DNA of 64,000 bases from an uncultured Oribacterium sp. GTDB taxonomy: Bacteria > Bacillota > Clostridia > Lachnospirales > Lachnospiraceae. The stretch covers positions 12,601-76,600 of the forward strand of contig CALAOB010000098.1 in the NCBI GenBank assembly GCA_937927445.1, given 5' to 3'. The position numbers were made by a program, and so were the translations under genes. Below, piece by piece: positions 50,987 to 60,070 of the stretch (positions are counted from its first letter, which is position 1; each line of letters opens with the position of its first letter). The notes beneath the pieces are model-generated. The model searched no databases, had not been told where the DNA came from, and saw nothing but the letters and a program-made list of their open reading frames with translations.

Positions 50987-52455
50987 TCTTTTCGAAATAC
51001 CGTAAGATAAAATCCGTCGGAAGGCGCACCCGGCAGGAACTTCCGCTCCTTCTCGAGGGTGAAGCCGCCCTTCGCCAGGATATAGTCCCGGTTGTCTTCA
51101 TTTTCTTCCTTCGTCAGTGTGCAGGTGGAGTACAGAAGCTTCCCACCCGGCTTCACATAGGCACATACCGTATCGAGGATCTCCCGTTGCAGCTTCTGCA
51201 GCTCCCGGATTCCTTCACGACTCGCATTGAAGCGGATATCCGGCTTCTTTCCGAGGATACCGAGGCCGGAGCACGGGAGGTCGGCGATGACGATATCCGC
51301 CGTTCCCTGTCCGGCGGCATCCAGCAGCGTCGGATCCGGCGTGCGTGCGTCGTGCACCTGTGCCGTGATATTCGTAAGCTGCTGCCGTGCGATGTTCTGC
51401 TCGATGAGTGCCACCTTCGCTTCCGTGAGGTCCCGCGCATCGACGTGACCTGTGCCCCCGAGGAGGGCGGCGATATGGCAGCTCTTGCCGCCCGGTGCCG
51501 CACATACATCGACGACCTGGTCGCCCGGCTGCGGATTGGCTTCGAGGCCGACCTGCTGTGAGGCATAGTCCTGGATCGTGATCTCACCGCGCTGGAAGGC
51601 CTCGCTGTGGACGATATCGCCCTCCATCTCCTCGCAGTGACCATCCTGGAAACGAACGAAATTCTTCTTTTCGCCCTCGAGGAACCAGGCCAGCATGCGT
51701 TCGGTCTCCTCCCGTCCATAGACCTTCTTCAGTGTATCGTACATCCAGAGCGGTACACTGTAACGGATATAGGCCGGTGTCTTACCGGTATGGGCGAGGT
51801 TCTGGAAGATGACCTCTTTATCCCTGGAAACACTCCGAAGCACGCCGTTCACGAAGCCGCTCAGGAAGAAGACCTTATCCTCCTGGCTCTTCACGAGCTC
51901 GACGGCCTCATTGATAGCCGCACTGTCCGGCACCTTATCCATGTACAGGATCTGGTAGCTGCCCATGCGGAGCACCGTCCGAACCAGCGGCTCCATGTTT
52001 TTCGTATGGGTCTTACTGAGCTGGTTCAGGATGAAGTCGATCTGGATCGTGTACTCGAGGGTCCCCTCGACGAGCCGCGTCACGAAGGCACGGTCGCGCG
52101 CGGTCCAGTCCGGGTGCGCCGACAGTGCATCGCGGAGCACGATATGCGAGAGCTTCTTCTCCTCGAGAATCTTCATAAGGCTAAGTACAGCAATAGACCG
52201 CGGTGTCGCTGCGGTCTTTTCTCTCGAAATCTCTGATATTTTCTTCTCCGGCGTCTTCACCGGACCGCGTCCCTGCTGCGGACCTCTCCGACCTGCGTAC
52301 GCGCCATGCTGTGCATCGCGCCGACCACGCGATCCATGTCCTCCGCGTGTCTCTCTCGTATCTGCTGTATCCGCGGCCTTTTTTCCGGCATGCATGAATT
52401 TATGCAGCGGGCCCTCTGTCCGGGTCTTTTTATTTCGCTGATTCTTATTTTCCAT
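50983..52455 (-). CDS. rsmB: 16S rRNA m5C967 methyltransferase RsmB
   Basis: 490 aa from ATG 52455; the earlier open frame has no start site, and the AGAG here is weak. An unusual N-terminal extension of about 75 residues is rich in Arg, Gly, Lys and Gln (RGRRDAQHGAYAGRRGPQQG), low complexity and probably disordered. Then a NusB-like RNA-binding domain (about 80-215) and the SAM domain (CAAPGGKSCH near 310, DLPCSGLGILG near 385, YSTCTLTKEEN with the second catalytic Cys). It methylates C967 of 16S rRNA. It is in the conserved def-fmt-rsmB-rlmN-stp-prkC cluster. Confidence 0.93.
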   Translation of the reverse strand: MENKNQRNKKTRTEGPLHKFMHAGKKAADTADTRETRGGHGSRGRRDAQHGAYAGRRGPQQGRGPVKTPEKKISEISREKTAATPRSIAVLSLMKILEEKKLSHIVLRDALSAHPDWTARDRAFVTRLVEGTLEYTIQIDFILNQLSKTHTKNMEPLVRTVLRMGSYQILYMDKVPDSAAINEAVELVKSQEDKVFFLSGFVNGVLRSVSRDKEVIFQNLAHTGKTPAYIRYSVPLWMYDTLKKVYGREETERMLAWFLEGEKKNFVRFQDGHCEEMEGDIVHSEAFQRGEITIQDYASQQVGLEANPQPGDQVVDVCAAPGGKSCHIAALLGGTGHVDARDLTEAKVALIEQNIARQQLTNITAQVHDARTPDPTLLDAAGQGTADIVIADLPCSGLGILGKKPDIRFNASREGIRELQKLQREILDTVCAYVKPGGKLLYSTCTLTKEENEDNRDYILAKGGFTLEKERKFLPGAPSDGFYLTVFRKE

Positions 52456-52580
52456 GAAACGTTCTCTGCAGTTTCCTCTCTTTAGTATACCGTGTAGCGT
52501 CACACGATGTGCTTATCTTCATCCAGGCGCTGTCCGCTGTCCCTTCATCCATTTACGGAGATTCGGATATCGGGACTTCG

Positions 52581-53294
52581 TCAGTCGTCACGTCGCCGGC
52601 TGCCCCGCGTCAGGATCAGCAGTCGGAGCAGCTGTAAGAGGGACGACGCCGCTGCGGCGACATAGGTGAGCGCAGCCGCTGTTAGAACCGCCTTCACACC
52701 ATCGAGCTCCTCTTCGCTCAGCACCTGATTCTCACGCAGCGTCTTCACCGCACGGCGGGATGCATCAAACTCGACCGGAAGGGTCAGAAGCTGGATCGAG
52801 ATCGCCACGATGAAGGCGATGATTCCGATCTTGATGAGCGGCGTCCAGCTGATGAGGATCCCGAAAAAGATCATCGGAATCGAGATCTTCGAAGCAACGG
52901 CGCAGGCCGGCGTGATCGTGCGCGTCAGCACCAGCGGTCCGTAGCAGACGTGATCCTGGATCGCATGACCGCACTCGTGGGCAGCCACACCGATGGCGGC
53001 GATCGAGCTGCTGTTGATTGTCGATTCACTGAGGTTCAGGACCTTCTTACTCGGCACATAATTATCCGTCAGATTGCCGGCGATGCCCTGAACACGGACG
53101 TTCGTGATGTCGTTCCGGCTCAGGATCAGACGGGCCGCGTCTGCACCGGTGATGCCGGCGCGTGCGCCGATCTTCGCATATTTCTGAAAGGTCCGATTGA
53201 CATTGGCACTTGCCATCATCGATAAGATGACGCCGATCAGCACCAGGATGTAGGTCGGATCATAAAACATCGGATATCCATAGTAACCGTACAT
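52581..53294 (-). CDS. Membrane zinc metallopeptidase, YugP family
   Basis: 237 aa from ATG 53294 (AGGAGG 7 nt upstream). One N-terminal TM helix (about 12-30), a cytoplasm- or membrane-face domain with the HExxH-type zinc motif AAHECGHAIQ (about 112-121), and three more hydrophobic segments (about 130-155, 160-180, 205-230). It matches the DUF/zinc peptidase family of B. subtilis YugP, whose substrates are unknown. It is often found between fmt and rsmB in Clostridia, as here. Confidence 0.9.
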   Translation of the reverse strand: MYGYYGYPMFYDPTYILVLIGVILSMMASANVNRTFQKYAKIGARAGITGADAARLILSRNDITNVRVQGIAGNLTDNYVPSKKVLNLSESTINSSSIAAIGVAAHECGHAIQDHVCYGPLVLTRTITPACAVASKISIPMIFFGILISWTPLIKIGIIAFIVAISIQLLTLPVEFDASRRAVKTLRENQVLSEEELDGVKAVLTAAALTYVAAAASSLLQLLRLLILTRGSRRRDD

Positions 53295-53469
53295 AGTAAT
53301 TCCTCCTGTCATGCTATGCCCTACAGTGTACGACATATTCGTGATCAGTGTTTGTTGAAATTCTGAACTTTATCTGAAGATTCGTGCTGCCGCGTGGCAG
53401 CCCCAGTCTCACCAGCGCGGAAGCCCGGGTGAAACGCCCGGCAGCGTGATCACACGTGTCGTCGATCGC

Positions 53470-54444
53470 TTAGAAACGGTGTCCGCGCAGGAAGTCCTCC
53501 GCCTTCATGCGCTTCTTGCCCTCGAGCTGCAGCTCCCGGATACGAAGCGCACCGTGGCCACAGCGCACCACCAGCATCTTCTGGTCGGCATAGACATGAC
53601 CTGCCTTCGTGCCCTCCGGCATCGTCGTATCCCGCTCCGGCATCATCACCGCCACCTCCGGCAGCGGATACAGCTTACAGTCTTCGTCGGTCAGCACATC
53701 GGCATCCCAGAGCTTCAGCTGCTTCCCGCCGAGGAAGCTGTAGGCGGACGGCCACGGATTGAGTCCGCGGATCTTCCGCTCGATGACCACGGCATCCTCC
53801 GTCCAGTCGATGCGACCGGAGGTCTTCGTGAAGAGACCGACCTTCGTCGCCTGTGAGGCATCCTGTGCGACCGGCGTGATACTGCCGGCCTCGAGTCCCT
53901 CGAGGGTCTCTACGATGAGCTTTCCGCCGAGCTTCGCCAGCTTATCGAAAAGCGTGCCGCCGGTCTCCTTTGGATCAAGCGGAATCCGCTTCATCATCAG
54001 GATATCACCGGTATCGAGTCCCTCGTCCATCTGCATGGTCGTCACGCCCGACTCGGCATCGCCGTTCAGCACAGCCCACTGCACCGGTGCCGCACCACGG
54101 TACTTCGGAAGCAGCGAAGCGTGCACATTGACACAGCCATACTTCGGAATCTCGAGGATATCCTTCGGCAGGATCTGACCAAATGCGGTCACCACGATCA
54201 CATCCGGTGCAAGCGCGCGCATCTCTTCCTTCAGCGCCTCATCCTTCCGGATCCGCTCCGGCGTCGCCACAGGTATCCCGTAGCCCTCCGCCGCGATACG
54301 CACATCACTCTTCTGTGCCTCGCCATGCCGTCCCTTCGGACGATCCGGCTGCGTAATCACAAGCGGAATCTCATAGCCCGCCTTCACCAGTGCATCGAGC
54401 GTCGCCACCGCAAAATCCGGTGTTCCCATAAATATTACCTTCAA
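53470..54444 (-). CDS. fmt: Methionyl-tRNA formyltransferase
   Basis: 324 aa from a TTG at 54444: GGAGG lies 6 nt upstream and the product then begins MKVIFMGTPDFAV, the usual family start; ATG at 54468 would add eight odd residues. Catalytic motif SLLPKYRGAAPVQWA with the formyl-binding loop NVHASLLPKYRG (about 107-118), 10-formyl-THF site TMQMDEGLDTGD (about 140-151), and a C-terminal OB-like domain. It formylates initiator Met-tRNA; def (next upstream) later removes the formyl group, and fhs (60071-61738) makes the formyl donor. Confidence 0.93.
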   Translation of the reverse strand: MKVIFMGTPDFAVATLDALVKAGYEIPLVITQPDRPKGRHGEAQKSDVRIAAEGYGIPVATPERIRKDEALKEEMRALAPDVIVVTAFGQILPKDILEIPKYGCVNVHASLLPKYRGAAPVQWAVLNGDAESGVTTMQMDEGLDTGDILMMKRIPLDPKETGGTLFDKLAKLGGKLIVETLEGLEAGSITPVAQDASQATKVGLFTKTSGRIDWTEDAVVIERKIRGLNPWPSAYSFLGGKQLKLWDADVLTDEDCKLYPLPEVAVMMPERDTTMPEGTKAGHVYADQKMLVVRCGHGALRIRELQLEGKKRMKAEDFLRGHRF

Positions 54445-54487
54445 CTCATACCTCCGTTCCAACGGCATCTGGATTGCTTTTAACAAA

Positions 54488-54525
54488 GTAGTACTGTGCT
54501 TCTGTTGACGTTCCTCCGGGGTCCC
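54488..54525 (-). repeat. Family 1 element fragment E inside the def-fmt gap
   Basis: Minus strand CCGGAGGAACGTCAACAGAA followed by GCACAGTACTAC aligns with the 5' arm of copy C (CCGGAGGATCGTCAACCGAA, GCACAGTACTCC). Only this arm is present. It separates def from fmt (88 nt gap) inside an otherwise tight operon. Confidence 0.7.
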
Positions 54526-54532
54526 TCGACGA

Positions 54533-55036
54533 TCACTCGAAGTCCTCGAACTCCTCCTCGTCGAGGCTCTCGTACTCTACATCCTCGAGCTCACCCTCGA
54601 CCTTCGAGGTGTAGAGGATACCGTGCAGATGATCGTTCTCATGCGCCATCGCACGTGCGAGCAGACCCTCACAGTCGAAGGCATACGGCTGCATGTTCGC
54701 ATCGAGTGCCTCCACATGCACCTTCATCGCTCTCGTGACCACGCCCTGCTTGCCCGGTACGGACAGACAGCCCTCGTCACCGGTCTGGGTCTCGTCGCCG
54801 ATCGGGGTCACCGTCGGATTGATGCAGATATAACGCTGACCATCACCGATGTCGATGACGAACAGCTGACGAAGGATACCGACCTGTGGAGCCGCGAGAC
54901 CGACGCCGTTGGCCGCATACATTGTCTCAAACATATCGTTGATGAGGTCAACGGTACGATCCGTTACGGCCTTCAGCGGCTTGCACTCCTTCTCCAGAAT
55001 CGGGTCTCCAATTTCACGAATGGTTCTTAATGCCAT
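54533..55036 (-). CDS. def: Peptide deformylase
   Basis: 167 aa. The three PDF motifs are all present: GVGLAAPQVG (about 43-52), EGCLSVPG (about 89-96, metal Cys) and the HExxH-type AHENDHLHGILY (about 132-143, two metal His and the catalytic Glu). It removes the N-formyl group from new proteins. An acidic C-terminal tail (about 150-167) is extra. It lies 13 nt after priA and before fmt, the common priA-def-fmt order. Confidence 0.96.
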   Translation of the reverse strand: MALRTIREIGDPILEKECKPLKAVTDRTVDLINDMFETMYAANGVGLAAPQVGILRQLFVIDIGDGQRYICINPTVTPIGDETQTGDEGCLSVPGKQGVVTRAMKVHVEALDANMQPYAFDCEGLLARAMAHENDHLHGILYTSKVEGELEDVEYESLDEEEFEDFE

Positions 55037-55049
55037 AATACTCTCCTAA

Positions 55050-57050
55050 CTACTGTAAATCATAATTCAACAGCACGAGTCCGCGACGGTCGTGCTGACG
55101 TACACGTTCGGTAAAACGATCCCGTAACCTGATGATTATATCATGGGACGGGTGTTTGATATAGACGATTTTTCGATAGACATCGTTGATCCGGTAGACC
55201 GAGGCCTCGAGCGGTCCGATGAGTTCCGCGCCCTCGGCGCTGCAGTCGAGCTGAAAGCCCTCCGCCGCAGCGGCACTCACCATGGAGAGGAAGTCCTCAT
55301 CCTTGCTGGCGAGCTGGATCGTCATGAGGCGCTCCGTCGGCGGATAGCCCATCAGCTTTCGGAAGCGGAACTCCTTCTCATAGAAGGCCTTGTAGTCCTG
55401 GCGCTTCGACAGCACGATCGCATAGTGATCCGGCTGATAGGTCTGGATGATGACCGTACCGGCCTGCGCGCCACGCCCCGCCCGCCCGGCTGCCTGGGTC
55501 AGCAGCTGGAAGGTGCGCTCCGAGGCCTTGAAGTCCGGTGCCGAGAGATTGAGGTCCGCAGCGATCAGCCCGACCAATGTCACATCCGGGAAATCATGTC
55601 CCTTGACGATCATCTGGGTACCGATCAGGATGTCGGCCTGGTGCTTCCGGAACTTCTCGAGGATACGCTCGTGGTCTCCCTTGCGTTTCGTCGTATCCGC
55701 ATCCATACGGAGCACCGACGCCGTCGGAAAGACCTTCTTCACATAGCTCTCAAGCTTCTCCGTACCGAAACCAAAGGGCGCGAGGTACGGGCTGCCGCAG
55801 CTCGGACAGAGCTTCATGAGCCGTGTCTGGTAGCCACAGTAGTGACAGCGCAGGGAACCATCCCGGTGCAGGGTCAGGGTGATATCGCAGTGCGGGCACT
55901 TCAGCGCCTCACCGCAGCTTCGGCAGGACACGAAATTCGAGTAGCCGCGCCGGTTCATGAAGAGCATGATCTGCTCCTTCTTCCCGAGCTTCTCCTGCAT
56001 GAGCGTATAGAGCCGCTCCGAGAGGATGCTCCGGTTTCCCTTCGCCAGCTCTTCCCGGAGGTCGATGATCTCGGTCTCCGCCAGCTGCGCGCCGACATGG
56101 GCCCGCGTGAGCAGCTCGAGCAGCTGCACCTCACCCCGGAGGGCGGCACTGTAGATCGTGAGGGACGGCGTCGCGGAGCCATAAAGCACCGGACAGCCCG
56201 CAAGACGTGCCCGCTCGTACGCGACATCCCGCGTCTCATAGCGGGGTGCCGTCTCCGACTTGTAGGCAGACTCATGCTCCTCGTCCATGATGATGAGCCC
56301 GAGGCGCTCGAACGGCGCAAACACCGCGGAGCGTGGTCCGATGAGAACATTGACCTCGCCGCGCTCGCACTTCGTATACTGCTCGAAGCGCTCGCCGATG
56401 CTCATCCGGGAATTGAGGATCGCAACCCGGCCCTGAAAGCGGGTCGATACACGACGCACCGTCTGGTAGGTGAGCGAGATCTCCGGGATCAGCAGGATCA
56501 CCTGGTCTCCGCGACGGATCACCTCCTCCATGATGTGGAGGTAGACCTCGGTTTTTCCGGAGCCTGTGATGCCGTGCAGCAGGTAACGTGGCGAAGAGCC
56601 TCTATTATGATACCCGGTGATGACCGCGTCCGCGGCCCTCGCCTGTGCCGGATTCAGCTCATGGTACTCATCCTGCTCGTTCTGATACATGCGGATCGGA
56701 TCGATGCGACGAGCGTTCTTTCGCACGGTCCGGCGCACCGGCAACACCGTCTTCAGGCACTGGTTCATCGTCGTCCCGTATTCGGTCGACATCCAGGCGG
56801 CGAGGTGGATGAGCTGCTCCTGAACGGAGATGGCATCCGGAATCACCGCGGCGATGTCCTTCACCTTTGACGGATCATAGTCGAAGGTTTCACGAAGACC
56901 GACGACGTAGCCGGTTTTCTCTGCATTGGACGCACCAAAGGGGATCGTGACACGATCCCCCACGTGAAGGTCCATGCCCTCCGGAATGTGATAGGTATAG
57001 GCACGGTCCAGTGCTTCATTTGTGATGTCAATGATGATTTCTGCGTACAT
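55050..57050 (-). CDS. priA: Primosomal protein N' (PriA helicase), compact form
   Basis: 666 aa, shorter than the 730-800 usual. Seen in order: 3'-DNA-binding domain (about 1-95), a short linker where most PriA have a full winged helix, helicase lobe 1 with Walker A GITGSGKTE (about 160) and DEEH (about 252), the eight-Cys zinc region (CRSCGEALKCPHC and CHYCG...CPSCGSPY, about 375-415), lobe 2 (QMIVKGHDFPDV, TQAAGRAGRG) and the C-terminal domain. It restarts stalled replication forks. Its ATG shares one base with the murF stop (TGATG at 57050). Confidence 0.93.
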   Translation of the reverse strand: MYAEIIIDITNEALDRAYTYHIPEGMDLHVGDRVTIPFGASNAEKTGYVVGLRETFDYDPSKVKDIAAVIPDAISVQEQLIHLAAWMSTEYGTTMNQCLKTVLPVRRTVRKNARRIDPIRMYQNEQDEYHELNPAQARAADAVITGYHNRGSSPRYLLHGITGSGKTEVYLHIMEEVIRRGDQVILLIPEISLTYQTVRRVSTRFQGRVAILNSRMSIGERFEQYTKCERGEVNVLIGPRSAVFAPFERLGLIIMDEEHESAYKSETAPRYETRDVAYERARLAGCPVLYGSATPSLTIYSAALRGEVQLLELLTRAHVGAQLAETEIIDLREELAKGNRSILSERLYTLMQEKLGKKEQIMLFMNRRGYSNFVSCRSCGEALKCPHCDITLTLHRDGSLRCHYCGYQTRLMKLCPSCGSPYLAPFGFGTEKLESYVKKVFPTASVLRMDADTTKRKGDHERILEKFRKHQADILIGTQMIVKGHDFPDVTLVGLIAADLNLSAPDFKASERTFQLLTQAAGRAGRGAQAGTVIIQTYQPDHYAIVLSKRQDYKAFYEKEFRFRKLMGYPPTERLMTIQLASKDEDFLSMVSAAAAEGFQLDCSAEGAELIGPLEASVYRINDVYRKIVYIKHPSHDIIIRLRDRFTERVRQHDRRGLVLLNYDLQ

Positions 57051-58399
57051 CAGCGCTGTTCCTGTTTGAAGTCACGTACGATCTCGGACAGCTTCATGCT
57101 GTTCGAGCCCTTGAAGAGGATGACATCCCCGCTGCAGGCGATGGCGTGAAGGGTGTTGCGGAGCTCCTCGAGATCCGTGAAGTACTCGATCGTCGGCATG
57201 CTGCGCGCAGCCTCGTCCCCGATCGGCTTATGAGGCTCGGCAACCGCATTCCGTATACCCTCGCCGATCGCAACGGCGCGCTCTCCATACAGGAAGACCG
57301 CATCGATCGGCAGGGTTGCAAGGTAGCTTCCGACCTCGCGATGGTAGTACAGCGTCTTTTCACCGAGCTCGAGCATGTCAGCGAGCACCGCGATGTGCCG
57401 TTTTCCCTCGAGGGAGGCGAGGGCCTCGAGCCCTGCCTTCATGGACGCCGGTGATGCGTTATAGGCATCATCGATGACGAGGACGCCCTCCTTCGTACGG
57501 AAGGTCGCTCCACGGCCGGCGAGCCCGGAGAAGTTCTCGAGCGCATGCTGCGCGGCTGCCTCATCGACACCGAGTGCCGTCGCGATGTGCATCGCGGCCG
57601 AGGCATTCTGCAGCATATGGCTGCCCTTCACCAGGAGATGAAGCTCATAATCCTTCATTTCATAGTTGCGGAGCTCGATCGTCTGCGCCGTCGCGATACC
57701 GAAGGCATGAATCTCATCGAGCGTGACCTTCGAGAGGATCGCGTCGTCCATGTTGAGGTAGAGTGCACCGCCCTCCCGCATCCCGTCGAGGATGTGCAGC
57801 TTCTCCCGGAGGATGTTCTCCTGGGTCTTCAGCTGCTCGATGTGCGCGATGCCGATGTTTGTCATGACGGCCATATCGACACAGGCGATCTGCGCGATCC
57901 GGGTCATCTCCCCGGGCTCCGACATGCCGAGCTCGATCACCGCTGCCTCCGCGCCGGAGCGGGCCATCTGGAACATCGTGATCGGTACGCCCACCTGGGA
58001 GTTCGCATTGCCCGCCGTCTGGAAGACCTTCTTTCCGGCCGCGATCGCGGTCGCGATCATACTGCGGGTCGTGGTCTTCCCGACCGAGCCGGTGACACCG
58101 ATGACGGTGCCGTGGAACTTCTTCCGCTCCATGTAACCGATCTCCTGCAATGCCTTCGTCGTGTCCGGAACCTGATAGAAGCGGACGCCCGGATGCTTCG
58201 CCTGCATCGCCTCGATCGGACGGGAGCTGAGCACCGCGACCGCGCCGTTCGCGATGGCCATATCGATATAATCATGTCCATCGCTGTGCTCACCGATGAT
58301 CGGCACGAAGAGGGCATGCTGCATTTTCTTACGCGAGTCGAGCACGATCTCCTCGATGCCCTCGTCACTGAATCCGAAACTGATATCCGCTGTGTTCAT
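57050..58399 (-). CDS. murF: UDP-MurNAc-tripeptide--D-Ala-D-Ala ligase MurF
   Basis: 449 aa from ATG 58399 (GGAG 6 nt upstream, which overlaps the alternative ATG at 58411). Mur ligase fold: N-terminal UDP-binding domain, central ATPase with P-loop GVTGSVGKTTTRS (about 100-112) and ELGMSEPGEM (about 160), C-terminal domain with DDAYNASPASM (about 308). It adds D-Ala-D-Ala in the last cytoplasmic peptidoglycan step. murE is directly upstream (gap 109 nt with a GC-rich hairpin at 58458-58482). Confidence 0.94.
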   Translation of the reverse strand: MNTADISFGFSDEGIEEIVLDSRKKMQHALFVPIIGEHSDGHDYIDMAIANGAVAVLSSRPIEAMQAKHPGVRFYQVPDTTKALQEIGYMERKKFHGTVIGVTGSVGKTTTRSMIATAIAAGKKVFQTAGNANSQVGVPITMFQMARSGAEAAVIELGMSEPGEMTRIAQIACVDMAVMTNIGIAHIEQLKTQENILREKLHILDGMREGGALYLNMDDAILSKVTLDEIHAFGIATAQTIELRNYEMKDYELHLLVKGSHMLQNASAAMHIATALGVDEAAAQHALENFSGLAGRGATFRTKEGVLVIDDAYNASPASMKAGLEALASLEGKRHIAVLADMLELGEKTLYYHREVGSYLATLPIDAVFLYGERAVAIGEGIRNAVAEPHKPIGDEAARSMPTIEYFTDLEELRNTLHAIACSGDVILFKGSNSMKLSEIVRDFKQEQR

Positions 58400-58457
58400 A
58401 CTGTTCTCCATGAAAGTCTGTACTGCAGGTCGCTGATGCCATGCAGCATCACGTTAT

Positions 58458-58482
58458 GCCCGGGGCTGTGATCCACCCGGGC
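58458..58482. other. GC-rich hairpin between murE and murF
   Basis: GCCCGGG and CCCGGGC pair perfectly around an 11-nt loop; no T-run. It may be a processing or stability element in the murE-murF mRNA. Confidence 0.45.
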
Positions 58483-58508
58483 GTGAAAGCCGGCGATGTA
58501 CGCCGCTG

Positions 58509-60002
58509 TCAGAGCTTATACTTCGCTGCTGTCTCGAGGATGACCTCCCGGTCGAGGAAGTGGGTACGCACGCCCTTCACCTCCTGGTAGTCCTCATGTC
58601 CCTTTCCGATCACGGCGATCATATCACCCTTCTCGGCATGGGTCATCGCATACTCGATGGCCTCACGACGATCCGGAATCTCGACATAGTTGCCGCCCGC
58701 CGGGACGAGGGTGGACTTGATATCCGCGATGATGTCCGTCGTCTCCTCATCACGGGAATTATCCGCCGTGAGGATGCTGAGATCCGCGAACTCAGCCGCC
58801 GCCTTGCCCATACCGTAGCGACGGTCCTTTGCACGGTTGCCACCGCAGCCGAAGACCACGATGAGGCGCTTCGGTTGAAGCTCCCGCAGGGTGCTGAGCA
58901 GATTTTCCATCGCCATCTCGTTGTGCGCATAGTCGACGAGCACCGACATCGTGTCGTTCTTAAAGACGATCTGTGTACGCCCATCGACGTGCACGCGCCG
59001 GAAGGCGCTCATGATCGCGCGATGCGGGATCCCGATCAGTGACAGAACGGAAATCGCGGCCATCGCATTGTAGACATTGTACTTCCCGGGCAGATCCATC
59101 TGGATCTCGAGTTCCGTGTGACCACTCACATCGAAGCTGATCCCGACGAAGTCCGGACGGTTCACGTGTTCGATGTTGTCGGCCATGAAGTCGGCCGCGC
59201 GGTCGATCGCAAAAGTAAACATCTTGCATGGCGCAGCGGCGAGGAGCTCATCCGCATAATCCGCATCCATATTGATGATGCCAACACGGGACTGTTTGAA
59301 GATGCAGCTCTTATAGTACTTGTACTCCTCGAAATCCGCATGCTCGTTCGGACCGATGTGATCCGGCTCGATGTTCGTGAAGATGCCGTAGTCGAAGGTG
59401 ATCGCATCGACACGATGGAGCTTGAAGGCCTGGCTGGAGGCTTCCATCACGACGTAATCACAGCCCTCATCCCGCATCATACGGAAGTAGTGCTGAAGAT
59501 CATAGGACTCCGGCGTCGTGTTCTTCGTCGGCAGGTGATGACCGCCGTACTCGACACCGGTCGTACCGATGCAGCCGACCTTCTCGCCGGCGTCCTCCAG
59601 GATCTGCTGGATCATGTGTGCGGTGGTCGTCTTGCCCTTTGTTCCGGTGATGGCGATGACCGTCATCTCCCGGCTCGGATGACCGAAACGTGCCGCGCTG
59701 AGCGCCGCGAGGGACGCACGCGCATTCTCGACCCGAATGATCGCGACCTCGTCCGGTACCGTCGCGAGATCGAGCCCGAATTCGGAAAGATCCTCCTCGA
59801 TCACGATGGCCTGACAGCCCTGTGCGATGACCGCCGGGATGAAACGGTGTGCATCGACATTCGCACCCTTCATCGCATTGAAGACGGTCCCCTCCACTGC
59901 TTTTCTCGAATCAAACACGACCTCATGGACCTCCGGAACCGAAGGCTCACCATGCACGGTCTCATACTGTATGTCACTCAGCCAGTCTACAAACTTCGCC
60001 AT
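58509..60002 (-). CDS. murE: UDP-MurNAc-tripeptide synthetase MurE
   Basis: 497 aa. P-loop AITGTKGKTTTAHMI (about 115), UDP-MurNAc-dipeptide binding TTPESYDLQHYF, and the amino-acid selecting motif DNSRDEETTDII (about 410). The Arg in that motif corresponds to the DNPR of meso-diaminopimelate-adding enzymes, so mDAP is the probable third residue (inference; the Pro is changed to Ser). Start codon at 60002 has only a weak purine-rich site. Upstream lies the fhs hairpin with TATACT in its tail, a possible -10 box without a clear -35. Confidence 0.93.
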   Translation of the reverse strand: MAKFVDWLSDIQYETVHGEPSVPEVHEVVFDSRKAVEGTVFNAMKGANVDAHRFIPAVIAQGCQAIVIEEDLSEFGLDLATVPDEVAIIRVENARASLAALSAARFGHPSREMTVIAITGTKGKTTTAHMIQQILEDAGEKVGCIGTTGVEYGGHHLPTKNTTPESYDLQHYFRMMRDEGCDYVVMEASSQAFKLHRVDAITFDYGIFTNIEPDHIGPNEHADFEEYKYYKSCIFKQSRVGIINMDADYADELLAAAPCKMFTFAIDRAADFMADNIEHVNRPDFVGISFDVSGHTELEIQMDLPGKYNVYNAMAAISVLSLIGIPHRAIMSAFRRVHVDGRTQIVFKNDTMSVLVDYAHNEMAMENLLSTLRELQPKRLIVVFGCGGNRAKDRRYGMGKAAAEFADLSILTADNSRDEETTDIIADIKSTLVPAGGNYVEIPDRREAIEYAMTHAEKGDMIAVIGKGHEDYQEVKGVRTHFLDREVILETAAKYKL

Positions 60003-60019
60003 AATTTTTCTCTTTTCGT

Positions 60020-60058
60020 CTTAAAGTATACCGGCCCTCCAGAGATACCAGAGGGCCG
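60020..60058 (-). terminator. Hairpin/weak terminator after fhs
   Basis: Minus strand: CGGCCCTC and GAGGGCCG pair around an 11-nt loop, followed by GTATACTTTAA, a poor U-tract. It lies 12 nt after the fhs stop codon. Confidence 0.55.
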
Positions 60059-60070
60059 CAACAGAGATCA

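Noticed and set aside
53386..53441. Two short GC hairpins (GCTGCCGCGTGGCAGC and CCGGG-N7-CCCGG) between fmt and the zinc peptidase gene.
   Set aside because: Too short and without T-runs to be called terminators, and not similar to the long hairpin families.
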